Counted from the first letter of the stretch, positions 45,682 through 58,826 are shown. The stretch: 64,000 bases of DNA from Odontesthes bonariensis (GCF_027942865.1 NC_134524.1:20017536-20081535); one strand, 5' to 3'. A program made the numbers and translations. Notes: generated from the letters alone by a model not told the origin.

Positions 45682-48600
45682 ATGGAGTTTACCAGGCGTT
45701 ACCTTCCAATGGAATGGGAAGAGCGGTGGAGGAAAGAGAAAGAGAGAAGGAAAAGGCTTATTGAAGAAGGCGGAGAAGAGGTAGAACAGGACAGTCGCGA
45801 GCTGAGAAGGATTGTTGCTTTCAATGACACAAAGATGGGCCTAACAAGTGGGAAGGCTAAGAGTGAAGGGTCAGTGCTCAAGATGAGTGATGCTGGTAAG
45901 GACGTAACCATGGGGCATATGAGTGATGAGGGATTTGGGAATGAAGAACATAACTTCCACACATGCCGCAGCAAAACCTTTCCAAATGAGCTTTTTGTGG
46001 CTATGAAGGAATTCCGGGATTCAACTCTTCTCACAGATCTGACTCTGACAATTGAGGATGGGAGCAGTTTCCATGTTCACTCCCTTATCCTGGCTGCTGT
46101 CAGCGCCTTCTTTCTGGAGAGAGTGAGGGAAAAAAGCACTGTCCAATCAAACGATCCCCAGGGGGTAGGAGTCCACAGGTGGTCATTGCACATGGGTGCT
46201 GAGGTTGACCATGCTGGGCTTCAAGCAGTTATTGAGTTTGCTTACAGCGGAGTTGTTTCATCTTTAAAAAATGACACCATGGCCCAGATTAAGGCTACAG
46301 CTCAAGCATTGGAAGTCCCACGACTAGTGGCTCTGTGCAACAAAGAACAAAGCGCAAAAGGGGGTAAATGTTCCAAGCAGGAGCAGTGGACAATGTCCTC
46401 ACAAGAACAGATGAGCTTTACTCTTCGTTCAATTGAACAGCTGTGGGCAGACAGAGTTGGATGTGATGTTATTTTGGATGTGGAAGGCACTTTTTTACAT
46501 GGTTAGTATCGCTTTTATGATGATAATCTTTGGGTGTTCAGATGAACATTTTGTGACTTCTCTTTTATCCAGTCCACAGAGTTATCCTGGCAGCAAGCAG
46601 TGACTTCTTCCGAGGAATGTTTACCTGTGGAATGAGGGAGTCCCATCAGAACTGTATAGCCCTTCCCTTCAATTCAGCCCCTGAATTAGAAGCACTCATT
46701 GGTTGCTCCTACAGCGGGACACTTCAACTCAGCTGGCACTGTGTTTTCGAGATGACTTGTACTGCCCTCCAACTTCAGTTCCGGCCTGCTCTCATGCTTT
46801 GCCTCAGTTTTATGCAAGGACAAATGCAGACCAGCTCTTGCCTGGATGTAGCATCTTTTGCTGAAGCTTATGGAATGTCAGAGATCCTAGAGGAAGCCAA
46901 TGACTTTGTACTGAGGAACTTCAGGGAAGTGTCTGCCACGGCAAAGTTTCTGGACCTATCACTAGAGAAGCTTCTTGAATTCGTTTGCTGTGATGGTCTT
47001 TGCGTGCCTTCGGAGCTGGCTGTATTTCGAGCTGTGATGTCGTGGATTGAGGCTGATCCGAAGGAGAGACTGGCGCACGCTGGCTTGTTGATGTCTGGAG
47101 TTCGCTTCCCTCTCATGACATTCCGAGAGTTCAGGGAGGTCAGAGCCATTGACCTGCGCATGGAGAGCTTTGCAGACAACGAAGTGGAACTATATGGTTC
47201 AGCGCTTAAGGAATTTGGTTTCAGCGTTCCAAAATCCCAGGACTATTGTCGGGTCAGGCGACCCAAAGATGTTCTCGTTCTGATTGGAGGAGACCAACTA
47301 AACCCAGACATGGGTCAGCGTATGCCAAGCAGGGAAGTGTGGTTTGCAAACTCCCTTCGCAGTGGCACAGGATTGATAAAGGAGATAGAGTGGAGGAGAT
47401 TAAGAGAAATTCCAGACAAGCCCAAGTTCAGGCATGGAGCTGCAGTCATGAAGGGGAAGCTGTATGTAGTTGGAGGGTGTTACTTCTACGCCAAGGATGA
47501 CATCATGAAATCAGCATACAGGTAAAGAAAGAACTCAACCTACAGATTATTATCACGTCATATCACATAACCACCATCTCACTGTCGCCATCCTTACTCT
47601 CATTGAACACATGCTAGTTATGACCCTTTGACAGACAGCTGGAAGAGGCTGGCTGACATGCTGGAGCCCAGAAGTAACTTTTCTGTGGTGGTACACGAAG
47701 AGCGTCTTTATGCCATTGGCGGAGACAAGGAAATCAACACCAACACAGAGAGCGTTGAGATGTACAACCAAGACGCTGACTCCTGGAGGTAATATTAGAG
47801 TCACTTGCAGTGGACAATTTGACAAGGTGTCACTCTATCTGAGCAGTGGTAGCGAACAGACTAATGTCTCATTTGTATTCTACGTTGAAGACGCAGGCGC
47901 ATATAGACAGAGCCTTCCGTCCGTTCCCTTCATTTAGTGCATAAATTGGTATGTTTTCAGAGACCTGCAGAGGCAGTGTCACCAGAAATCGTGGGGGCCG
48001 TGTTGCGCATTATAGCTCATGTGCGACCAGCGAAAGGAACAGACATGAAGAATACAAAAACAGAAATGGTGGAACTCCCTTAACATGCCGCGATGTATAG
48101 CCTCTTTAAATGTCTCTTTTCGTGTAGTTCCATCATCATGATCTCCTCGACCGTCGCTATGTTTGTTAATGTCTAAAACTGACGTTAGAACTTGGAAGTG
48201 AACTCTTAACTCTACACTGCCCTCTAACGGATGTAGTGCCAACGTAAAGCCCACATTGGAGTATGTGGAAAGCGGCACTTCACAACGTTTTGAAACGAAC
48301 ATACCTATTTACATACATAACAGGAGTACAAATGAGCCTTAAATCAAAGCCTAACTTCAGCATGCACAGCACGGCTTTTCACAGACCAGATACACAGATA
48401 CTCCACTTGCCATTCATACAACACTGACCTGTTGGGCATGGGCATATAATCACTGGAGGTATCCTGCTGCGTCAGAAAAATGGACTAGGCAGTAGATCTT
48501 TCTGGTCTTGAAGGATGGTGACTTGTAGATTGTGCTTGATCTGGTGCACCCGTTGAATGCTTTATTGATTTAGCTTTGGGGAGTTTGCAGGAAGTGTCTA

Positions 48601-49628
48601 CACCTTTGACTCTTTGTTACTTTCCTTAAGTCTCTCCGGAGTTATTCTTTTTTTTTATTTGTTTGTTTCTGTCTTCTTTATTCAGTATGGTGGGGCACCG
48701 TTTAAACCGTAACTCAATATCAAATGAAATATCACGATGAAAAGAATGAAAGCTTAAACTCTACTCCATGCGATCCTACTCCATGCAAAAGCGTTACCCG
48801 TGATTGGACAGCAGGTGGCACTATTTCGCTCAAAACAGCTTCTTCACAGGCCTTTGGAAAGCTTTGTTTACTCCAACAAAATCTCCAATCTGTGATCGAA
48901 AATGCGCTTTTAAAAAAAAAGATCTATTTGGAAATTTAAAGCCTTTTGTTATTCAGAGAGTTTGAACCTGAAAAAGAGATGCTATCTTTTCAAACTTTGT
49001 ATAATTTTATCTTATAATTGAATTACTTAAATAAAATGACAGGTGCCTAGACTGATTTTAGACCTTCACTTCATCACTGTCTGATGCCAGTTGTTTACTT
49101 TTCTACAGCTTTGTCCATCCCCTGGACCAGGCTCTCAGTGGTTATGCTGTTACTGCCATAGACGAAGGGGTTTTCATCTCTGGAGGTTTCAACTGTAAGT
49201 ATTCGTGTCTGGTTTCCATGTTCCTGTACCACCCAGAGAGGGGAACCGTTTATCTAGCAGACATGACCCACGACAGAGCCCAGCACTGCATGGAGGCCCT
49301 GCGAGGACATCTTTATGTCGCTGGTGGGGTGTGTAACCTGAGGAAATTCTACACTGACCTAATAGCCTGTGAGGTTTATGACCCCGTGGCCGACGCCTGG
49401 GCTGAGTTTGCATCGCTGCCCGTGCCTCATGTTGGTGCCGCCTCAGGCGTCCTGGAAGGGAAGATCTATGTCCTGGGAGGATACTGCCAGGACGACTACA
49501 GTGAGTGTGGGGTGGTCCACCGCTTTGATCCCAGCACACAGAGATGGGAGAGCACAGGCAAAGTACCAGGGGCTGTTACTGACATTAAGGCTTGTCTACT
49601 TTGCTTGCCCCGGCACCAAAGACACTAA
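45682..49628 (+). CDS. klhl33: Kelch-like protein 33
   Basis: Four exons: 45682-46501, 46573-47521, 47618-47788, 49109-49628; 819 residues. The ATG at 45682 has a good Kozak context (GACATGG) and precedes a charged EWEERWRKEKERRKRL helix. A degenerate BTB-like unit (LTDLTLTIEDGSSFHVHSL) is followed by a complete BTB (VHRVILAASSDFFRGMF, YSGTLQLSW), a BACK domain (LEFVCCDGLCVPSELAVFRA) and about five kelch blades (GKLYVVGG, ERLYAIGG, GHLYVAGG, GKIYVLGG). The segment LVLIGGDQLNPDMGQRMPSR before the first blade closely resembles mammalian KLHL33 as I recall it. BTB-kelch proteins usually recruit substrates to CUL3 ubiquitin ligases; the substrate is unknown. The protein is longer than human KLHL33 (about 530 residues) because of the N-terminal BTB-like part. 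A further upstream noncoding exon is possible. Confidence 0.88.
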
Positions 49629-49766
49629 CTAGTTGGTTGCACTTATAGATGCTAAGACACATGGAACTGCTGTCATCCGAAGTGACAAAAGTGTGAATGT
49701 ATACGGTGTATTTTTGCTGTATTTTACATACTGTCTGCACTGACTTTAGTATTCATACAGCAACTA

Positions 49767-51047
49767 CAGTGCACAGTGAAAATGAGTACACCCCTGTTGA
49801 AAAGTAACATTTTGAACAATATTTTAATACACACACAAGTTATTCCCAAAACATGCATAGAGTAAGTTTAATACAACATCTGTTCAGCTTACAACAGAAA
49901 AGAAAGGTCAATAATATAACTTAAATGACATATTTGTCCATTTTTGTGAAATTATGCTGGTGCAAAAGTGAGTACACCCCTATGTTAAACTCCCTGAGAA
50001 TGGGCCGTGTTGGCCCGAAATGTCATGAAATGAAAAGGCATTAAAAGGGAGGTCATCGTTGTGCGTTTCATCCTTGCCTTACATTGAAATTTTACATTTT
50101 GAGTCTGCACCAGGCTAAAAGAGACGTGTGTGAGATTTGACTGAAATCCTATGGAGAGTATCATGATCTGCTTCAGTAGTCACAGTACATGTTGACAAGC
50201 ATGTTTCTTTTGGTGAAATTCAGCTTCCTACTGTTGATGGCATCCATACAGCCCCAAACCATGTCACTCCCACTACTATGCTTGACTTTAAGCATGGGGC
50301 ACTTTTCTTTGTACAAATCACTTTTTACCACCACACAGGCTTGACACCATCTAAAGCAAATTTGTTTATCATTGTCTCATCAGAGACAAACAAACTAAGG
50401 ATATGGATTGCTGGAACCATGTCCTGTGATCTGATGACACCAAGATGAACAAATTTGCTTTCGATGGTGTCAAGCCTGTGTGGTGGTAAAAAGTGATTTG
50501 TACAAAGAAAAGTGCCCCATGCTTAAAGTCAAGCATAGTAGTGGGAGTGACATGGTTTGGGGCTGTATGGATGCCATCAACAGTAGGAAGCTGAATTTCA
50601 CCAAAAGAAACATGCTTGTCAATATGTACTGTGACTACTGAAGCAGATCATGATACTCTCCATAGGATTTCAGTCAAATCTCACACACGTCTCTTTTAGC
50701 CTGGTGCAGACTCAAAATGTAAAATTTCAATGTCAGGCAAGGATGAAACGCACAACGATGACCTCCCTTTTATTGCCTTTTCATTTCATGACATTTCGGG
50801 CCAACACGGCCCATTCTCAGGGAGTTTAACATAGGGGTGTACTCACTTTTGCACCAGCATAATTTCACAAAAATGGACAAATATGTCATTTAAGTTATAT
50901 TATTGACCTTTCTTTTCTGTTGTAAGCTGAACAGATGTTGTATTAAACTTACTCTATGCACGTTTTGGGAATAACTTGTGTGTGTATTAAAATATTGTTC
51001 AAAATGTTACTTTTCAACAGGGGTGTACTCATTTTCACTGTGCACTG
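49767..51047. mobile_element. Fold-back Tc1-like element, 1281 bp palindrome
   Basis: TA at 49765-49766 and 51048-51049 flank an element beginning CAGTGCACAGTGAAAATGAG and ending in its complement. The two arms (about 49767-50394 and 50424-51047) are near-perfect inverted copies over more than 600 bp, with a spacer of only about 30 bp. Both arms carry the same fragment of a Tc1-like transposase, most readable in the right arm around 50450-50600 (DDTKMNKFAFDGVKPVW, a stop, then a frame ending in DMVWGCMDAI). Single-stranded DNA or a transcript across it would fold into a very long hairpin. It lies just downstream of klhl33 and is not a functional gene. Confidence 0.93.
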
Positions 51048-51779
51048 TACATGAGCACAGTCAAGATGTTTTAGATAAAATTGTTGGATTTCTTTTTTTT
51101 TTAATAAGTAAAAATACAAAAACAATAACGTTATCAACAAAATAGGACAACTTGACATTGCGGGATGTTTTATTATAGAACCAAAATGATCATATTGCAT
51201 GTAAAGGGAAATATCTAGATTATAAAGGAGATATAACAGTTTGATATAGCTTTGTCATTGGCTGAGGTTAGCTTTGAAGATATAAGCTACTTATACACAC
51301 AGTGTTTACATTGATATTTAGTTTAAATTTTACTTTTTGTGTCATTAAAAAGCACCGAGATCATAAAAAGAAAACCCTGAACTGCACACCTTTGGTGCAG
51401 GAAGTAGACACAAATTCCTGTTTCCGATCTTGGCCACTCCTGTATTTCCGAGAAAGGTTGGGTGAGACTTACAGTCTTAAAACAAAGAAAGCAACACGCT
51501 CTTTAATCCTCATTTTGTTTAACCTGCCGGGAAACTTCATCTTTCACCAAGATCAACACCCCTGTTTCTCTTTCTTTTTTTCAAATCATGAAAAAAGGAT
51601 TTTTAACTGGTGCTCATACTCCACCTGAATGCAATGATTCATTCAATTTATCTTCTATTATTTTTTTTTACATAATCCTTCACCCATAATAGCACAACAC
51701 AAATCACTGAGAAAATGATAAGAGACAACCCCTCCCCTCTGAAAAACACACGCTGTCAACAGTACTAGCTCCAAAATAT

Positions 51780-54099
51780 CTACATCAGTGGGAAGATAAG
51801 GAAGCCACTGAAGACGCTTGTATATATTTTTCCACCTTGCCAGAGGACGATATTGACATCATCGTTGACATTCAGTTCAAGAATCACTGTGTTGCTGGTT
51901 GTGTCGCTGGGATCCGGTCCACTGGATTCCCACGTGCTCACTTGGGTACACCCATTTTTCAACAATCTGGCTCCTGAACTGTAGCTGGAAGTGTGGCCAA
52001 AAGTCATGAAGGTGAACTGGTACACGCCCTTCACCGGAGCGGTGAAGATGCCTGTAAAAGACGAGAATCCAGTTGAAAAAACATGCATGGCAACATTTTT
52101 AGAATTTTCTTTTATCTAATAATTATCGTAATGTCTTTTCTCCGTTTGGCCTGGAACCAAAGCATTAAGGCTGCCCAACCTTGTTCTTTTCTCAGAGCAT
52201 CAAATACTTTTGTTGATTCAAAGCTGCTGACGTGTTGTTGTTTTTTTTTGTGCGTTTGTGTGTGTAATTAAGGGTCATGTTTTCTGACATCCTAGGGTTT
52301 GTAGTGATGGACACATTGCCATGGAAATGTAGAAGATGACAGGGGATTTTTTGTTTTTTTTGCTGTGTATTCTAACATCTAATAATGATTTTAACGCATT
52401 CAATGCCTGACTAAGGAGACAGCTACTGAGTTGTGTTTCTATCAAGTCATGTTTCACATTTAATAAAGATAAATGGAAAATGAACGTATGTCTGTTTTAA
52501 TGAGCAGTAAGGGACCATTCTAATGATCCTCCAAATGGCGCCCCACTTACCCAGGTTTCACCCTGGCATGACACCAATTTCACATTGTCTGTAAGACAGT
52601 TGTTGGAAAGCTTGTCTCTTTCCAACCGTGCCCCAAGCGTGGCTCACACTGCTTCTCTAGAGCTCGGGAAATTATCTACCAGTCGTTTGATCGGGATTTG
52701 GGAGCATGCAGTTAAACTGCGTATGTGGAGATCAAAATAAGCAGCTCACCCGGCAGTGTGTGTTGTTATCACACATTACCTTTGGACAAAGCCATTACAT
52801 TTTGTGTTCCGCCACTGATGACACAAGTCATACCTGTTATTTTGTTGTAAGCCTTGCCAATGTTTGTGAAGACTTTGTCAAAGATGAGAACACTGGGCGT
52901 GCCGGCAGTTCGGGGTCCAGTGAACGTTCGGGAAGAAGCGACGATACTTGCTGAAAATGCCACCTTTATTGTTACTGAATGAAGGAAAGCAAACGTCGTT
53001 ATGATCAGTTTACAGCTCTTGATTCACGTGTTAAGTCTCGATGTGTTTTCCTGCCTTTACCTTCTGCTTGGCCACGTTCCTCACTCATGTTCCCCAGCCT
53101 TTTTGCTAATCCTATCAACAGAAACCAATTTTTCACGACTCTTAACTCATTCCACAGCCAGCGAAAGCAACAACGGCAACATGTGATGTCTAAATAAAGG
53201 CTGAGGAGATGTTTTTGTCTCTTTACACCCACCTTTGGTTTCACTCACGAGATGATTCACTGTGAGATTTTGTGCTTTCAGCTGTCCCTGCACATCCTCC
53301 AGTCTGCGGTCAGTGTCGTCCTTCAGCTTACCAGCATCCGCTTTTTGTTTCTCCAGCGAGGCGCTGAAGGCTTGAAAGAAAAGAACAGCGAAAGAATAGT
53401 TTCATGATTCAGTTTTACTTTCATAAGCAGAAGCGATTGGAAGATGGATCATGAAGATGCAATGTTTTTGGTGTTGTTCAAAATACCTTGGCTGTTCTTC
53501 TGTATTTTATTCAGCTCATCTTCAAAGCCCCTCCTCGTGACATTCAGCTGGGCTTCTACTTTGAAACCAACGTCCTGGGCTGTCATCTTTAGCAGGGAAA
53601 GCTCTGCGTTGTACAAGCTCAACAGTCTCTTTGTATCATTAAAAGCAGCCTTGGTTTCAGTCTGCAGATTTTCAAGCTTGGCTTTCTTTACCTTCAGCTG
53701 GTTCTCAGTTAAGTCAAGTCTCTTCTCAATCTCACTGAAGTTTCCAGTTACTATTTCTTTGTGTTGCATCAGTTTGCTCTTCAGCTCGGAAATGTCACGT
53801 TGGTGATTTTTCGTGGTCGTGGTCAACTCTGCCAGTGCATCCGTGAGATTATTTCTTAATCTGCTGATGACGATGGCACTGAACTCTGAATCATTTTTCA
53901 GAAGATAAATCATTTTGCTGAGCAACCCCATGGTCTCATTCAGTTCCTTTGTCTTCTCCAAAAGGAATTCGATGTTTTTATAATTGGAGCAGAGAGTTGG
54001 TGTATCCTGTCCTTGTACAGGGTCACACTTCCGAATGTATGGAAGTTGAGAGGATGCAAATCCAACTAAACCAAGAAAGAAAACAACCGTGACATCCAT
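51780..54099 (-). CDS. Secreted C1q-domain protein 2
   Basis: Four exons: 54099-53487, 53370-53233, 52974-52834, 52051-51780; 387 residues. The start at 54099 gives a signal peptide (MDVTVVFFLGLVGFASS); an in-frame ATG 84 bases upstream (54183) would bury it. A long N-glycosylation-rich coiled coil follows (ISELKSKLMQHKEIV, LDLTENQLKVKKAKLENL). Exon 2 encodes AFSASLEKQKADAGKLKDD, whose AFSAS resembles the start of a C1q domain but runs into more coiled coil. The true C1q domain begins in exon 3 (VAFSASIVASS) and ends with FSGFLIFPL. No collagen region. Like the gene at 37740-40469 it is probably a trimeric extracellular recognition protein; the coiled coil is much longer here. Intron phases are all 1. 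Confidence 0.86.
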
Positions 54100-54774
54100 T
54101 TTCAGCAGGCGCGCTGGTTCTTTTCTGTTCGCGTCGAGGTTCCTGCACAAGACCTGTGAGCAGCCCGCGTGAAGCAGCTCCACTTATCTTTGAAAGGACG
54201 GCCCATTCGTGACACCAAAGGCAGTCTCGACTGAGACGGAAAAAGACAAAAAAAACAAAAACAAGCAACCAGGAAATAAAAACACAACCTGATATAAAAT
54301 CAGAAAATCTCATTTCAAGTCTTAGAAATACCCTTTATACATTAAAGATACTTTTCCCCTAAATGACTCATTTTGAAGAAAGAATTTTTTGTGTGAACTC
54401 ATTCATAATAGAAGTTAAATGCACTGCTAGCACCAGAAGATGTCAATCTAAAGCTCTTTTTTAGATATTTTAGAATAGACAAGTAGAGGAAACAGCCTCA
54501 AATTGTGTGGGAGAATCACAGAAAGATGGTCATTTTCTTTAATGGAGGCCACTGCAACATGTGAGCGATGACCAAACAAAATCTTAGCATTTTACAAAGT
54601 GTTGGACCTTTTTTTCCTATGATATAACACTGCCCTGTGATTAGTAGGCATGCCATGCAACCACTAGAGCGTTAACTTCCTCTTCATTTGGAATGAGGAA
54701 CATATGAGTAGGGGAAAAAAAAAACTGGTTAAGATTCATGTTGGAATGAGGATATGCACAGGAAAAATGTTTAA

Positions 54775-55379
54775 AGGGATAGTTCGCCTCTTTTGACATG
54801 AAGCTGTATGACATCCCATATTAGCAATATAATTTATGAACATTGACTTACCCCCTGCTGCGTCCTGTGAGCCGAGTTCCAGCCTCGTTTTGGCGTTGGC
54901 TGGGGTCCTGAAAATAAAGTGTTTTGCTTCTCAAAACAATATGCGTTCAAAAGAGTTATATATTTGCATCACAAAACCGTTAGCCAGAAAAAGTCAGACC
55001 TCACAATCGCTTGGCGCTATTTTTGCCTCCCTTCATATCAATGAGTACAGCCACCTAGCGATAGCCGCCCCTGTTACGGTGTTTACTGCTCGGTCTGCAC
55101 TTCGGTCTGTACAGTTTACACAGCCCGTAGTGATACGAAGGGAGAGAGAAATAGCACCAAGCGATTGTGAGGTCTGAGGTTTGAACGCATATTGTTTTGA
55201 GAAGCAAAACGCTTTATTTTCGAGACCCCAGCCAACTAGCCGGACTACCTTCGTCAACGCCAAAAACGAGGCTGGAACTTGGCTCACAGGACGCAGCGGG
55301 GGATAAGCCAATGTTCATAAATGATATTGCTAGTATGGGATGTCATACAGCTTCATGTCAAAAGAGGCGAAATATCCCT
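54775..55379. mobile_element. TTAA MITE, copy D (full length)
   Basis: 605 bp with both long inverted ends, flanked by TTAA at 54771-54774 and 55380-55383. The interior is like copy C with small deletions. It lies upstream of the second C1q gene. Confidence 0.87.
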
Positions 55380-55383
55380 TTAA

Positions 55384-56361
55384 GCCTGACAAACCCAGCA
55401 CATTCTGCAGAACGTCTTCCAGGTGGAACCAGGAAGATGCTGAAAGATCAAAAATATTGTTTTCCCAAAATGATGGAAAATAAAGCAGTTTTATTATGTT
55501 TGATGTCATGTCTTGTTTCAGCCAGACAGATGCAAACCAAGCATTCATGCATCTAGTTTGTAAAAGCTCAGATGATCATCAACGTTATCACGACCCACAT
55601 CAACGAACAATGGAACATTGAACAAATGAAGGTTAACCAGTCAGAGGAGGCTGGCTCCTTGGATTTATTTCGTGTTGCACGCTTTGAAGTGGACTTCAAA
55701 AGAGTTTGAAAGAAAACGGCGTTCCACTTAATCCCACTTAGTCTGTACAGATAGTTTTATAGCATGTATGAAAGCACCTTCGCAAAGCTAGAACTGCTTA
55801 TTTTTCATAGTCGATCGAAGAGATTAGGTTTCTCTTCAGCACTGTAGCCTGGCTGATCTAGAGTTCTGGTCCTGTTAATCACATGTATTCCCTTTAATTC
55901 TCTGTAGTGATGATTTAATGAGCTTCCTCACCAATAAAACTGTTACTGGTGATCAGGGGAAAATTCATGGAATCCTGCTCACTATCGTCACTGATGTATT
56001 ATCTAGTACAAGTATCTTTAAAAGCATTTGTAGAACCTGATTTGTTTTTAGTCTGTTTCTTTTCCTGTTCCCAGAGGGGGTTTCCAAAGATCTTGAACTC
56101 TGGAAAGAAGATTTCCATGCGCTGTCCTTATGCCCTTAGGGGTGCTCTCTGAGCGGTGGGCTGCTCTTGGTTGTGTTAGTGTTGCGGTTGTTCCCTTAGC
56201 TTTGCTAAAAAGACAGAAGTCATAGTGGGCAAAGATTAGCTTTTGATGGAGTGAAACTAAATGTTAAATGATGAAGACTGTTCAGTAGAGCAGTGGCTTT
56301 TGTTCTTCCCCGTGTCCCTTTGCATTTTGTGGGGGTTTTTGTCTGGAGTTCCATCCTCTTT
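55384..56361. other. Intergenic, nothing recognised
   Basis: Between the TTAA MITE and the transposon nest I see no exon or complete repeat. Confidence 0.5.
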
Positions 56362-56623
56362 AGCCGCTTTCGGACAGAGCCGTTCTAAGAACGCAGTTAT
56401 CAGAACTGTCCTACTCGAATTTCGTTCCGATAACTGTCCTTCCCCAGCGGAACTGTTTCAGTCTGCATTCGCACATGAGTCGATACCAGGTCGGGACTGA
56501 TGCGCCGCGCGCAGCCGTCTGCGTCAGTGAGGTGTTACGTCAGCCGTTTAGCAACACATTCAACAACAAAACAAAACCCGGTAAAAGTAAGGAGAGAAGA
56601 AAAAACAGCACAAAGAAGCTAAT

Positions 56624-56758
56624 ATGGAGAGCAGGGAGGCCACCGTGTTCATGGTCTGCATGATGGTGATATTAATCATGGACGATCACATCAGGCGTCT
56701 AACATCGAGGCTGGAAGAGCTCACAGAGAGAGTCAGGAGATACTTTTTCATTTCATGA
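56624..56758 (+). pseudogene. Harbinger-like N-terminal peptide remnant
   Basis: 44 codons (MESREATVFMVCMMVILIMD, then a basic helix) ending at TGA. An overlapping frame starts at ATG 56755 (MKEERRAERCRQRRQR) and runs into a GTAAGT donor near 56804, so the original exon seems to have suffered a frameshift. The nested insert at 56857 interrupts the intron behind it. Similarity to Harbinger proteins is from memory. Confidence 0.4.
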
Positions 56759-58157
56759 AGGAAGAAAGGAGAGCAGAGCGCTGCAGACAAAGGAGACAAC
56801 GTGTAAGTTTAACTTATTAAACACGTGCAGGTTGTGTACGTGACATGGGGCGTAGCCAGGGCTCTCAAGTCTCACGCAATGAGCGTGAGACACACGCATT
56901 TCAACAAGTTCACACGCTCACACGCCACACATGCCATTTCTCACGCTGAGAAATGATCAACTTCGTGGCACAGAAATTATAATTGGCGATACTAACGAGT
57001 CAATGGCAGGTTACTGTGCGCTCGTAAAGCTCAGAACTATAGCTCTGGTGCAGCTGTGTTGATTTAGCAACCCATCGGAAAATCACAAAATAGAGTTTCT
57101 CAGCCAATCAGAAAACAGAATTTCTTGTTGCCGGGTGTGAAATAGCTTTCAGCTGCAAGCACGCGTCCCATGAATTCACAGCGGACATAGCCTATTATAA
57201 TCTGAATGCGTGCAGAAGTTGAAGACGAGCTGGAGGTGGAAGAGAACCGTCAGGATCATCAGCAGGTCATATCTTCATTTATTTGAATCTTTTGTTAGTT
57301 ACTATAGTTTTCCTACTCTTTGTAAAAGACCAATACCTGCCGATTAAAGTGTTCGTTGGAGTAGTAGGCCTAAATATTCAGCACACACCCTTTGACATGA
57401 GCAACTTAATGAAAAATATGTAGGAGTGTAATTAGGCTTCCGTGGTTAATTCTTTTCAAAAGTGACTGGTATGAGCAGGTTCCCAAGGCTATCTACAATT
57501 GCACAACTGGTTCTGCCACACTGAAATGCTGATGCAGAAAGCAGTGGCGGCTGGTGATTCAATTTGTTGGGGGGGCCCAGTTGCGCGTGACGGGTCAAAT
57601 AGCACCTCACAATCAGAACACAACACACAAATTCTAAAAACCACCTAAACTAGACCATTGTTCAAGTATTAATACAATTAGAGAGATACTTTGGATATTG
57701 TTGACATTAAATAAAGAGTTTTGGGACAGAATAGATAAAGAAATATAGGCTACTGTAATTAGAATAGATCACATGTTATACCATAACCACAACATAATGG
57801 TAGGGAGGGATGATGGTTCTGAATTTCCTATTCTATTGCAAAACGTACAAATATTCAGGAAAAACAAAGACCACATTAAAAGGTAGGTGTGTCTAATGTT
57901 TTGAGGACTAATATAGAAGACTGGATCAATTCTGATGTTTTTAAATGTGCTATATAAATAAAGCTGACTTGACTGCACTGAAAAATGGACAACAACTAAT
58001 TTCTACAACGGAGACTCACGTCTGCAGCAATCCTACTGTCTGTGGTCTTCTTCCCCGAGAGCCCGGCGCTTCCTCGGATGCTTGCTTGATGGACGTGATT
58101 GATTCGATGAATTGTCCAATCACGTTAAGATTAAAAATATGGAAAACTCTGCCATTG

Positions 58158-58253
58158 GTCTGGGCGCACAAAGCTGCGAACTAGAATCAAATTTTCATGC
58201 GCCAATGAAAAGCTGCCTCTGCTTGTTCGCGGTAAAAAAAGTTTGCTAGCTCT
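58158..58253. repeat. 96-bp flank duplication, left copy
   Basis: This block, from GTCTGGGCGCACAAAGCTGC to GTTTGCTAGCTCT, directly abuts the left LTR and recurs in the same orientation at 60068-60163, directly after the right LTR. Confidence 0.93.
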
Positions 58254-58486
58254 TGTAACCGAGGGTCTTCTTCTTGTTATATTGAGGTATATAAAAGAAC
58301 CACATGTAGCGTTCTCACATTCGCTGGCTCAAAACGGCAGCAGCACTTTATTCACACCTTCAGTTACAGGTTAACCCCGGAACCATTTCCTGTCTTGTGT
58401 ACAAAATAAAAGCTCTTCACATTAATACCGGATGTTACAAACATGCTCAAACATCCCTCTATCCAGGGCTCATAAAAATAGCTTAC
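58254..58486. repeat. LTR, left copy (3' LTR for the minus-strand element)
   Basis: 233 bp starting TGTAACCGAGGG and ending AATAGCTTAC (A follows). It is apparently identical to 59835-60067. On the inner side a purine-rich tract (GAGGGGCCGTAGG on the minus strand) fits a polypurine primer. Confidence 0.9.
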
Positions 58487-58826
58487 ATACCTACGGCCCC
58501 TCAAAAAGAAACGTCCCCGTTTCAACAAAAAACTGTAAAGACCACATTAGCTTTATCCATACACTTAAAGTAATGCAATGAAAACAAACACAACGCAATC
58601 CCGACACAATACAACCTGACTAGTGCAGTCACAGTAAAGCACGCCCCACCACATTATCATGCACACCAGCAAAAGCTGATACACTATAGCGTTTGGACAT
58701 GCAAAACCACACACAAAGACAAAGTATCATTACAGCACATTTAACCTGGCAAAACAGAGCATTTGCTGACTTTCTTAACATTCCCTCTCTTAACTGCAAC
58801 AGCATTACTAACTGAACAAATATAAT

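Noticed and set aside
50949-51200. Minus-strand frame overlapping the right arm of the fold-back element
   Set aside because: It crosses the element boundary and has no recognisable domain.
54100-54183. Start at 54183 for C1q gene 2
   Set aside because: It would place about 28 polar residues before the clear signal peptide that begins at 54099.
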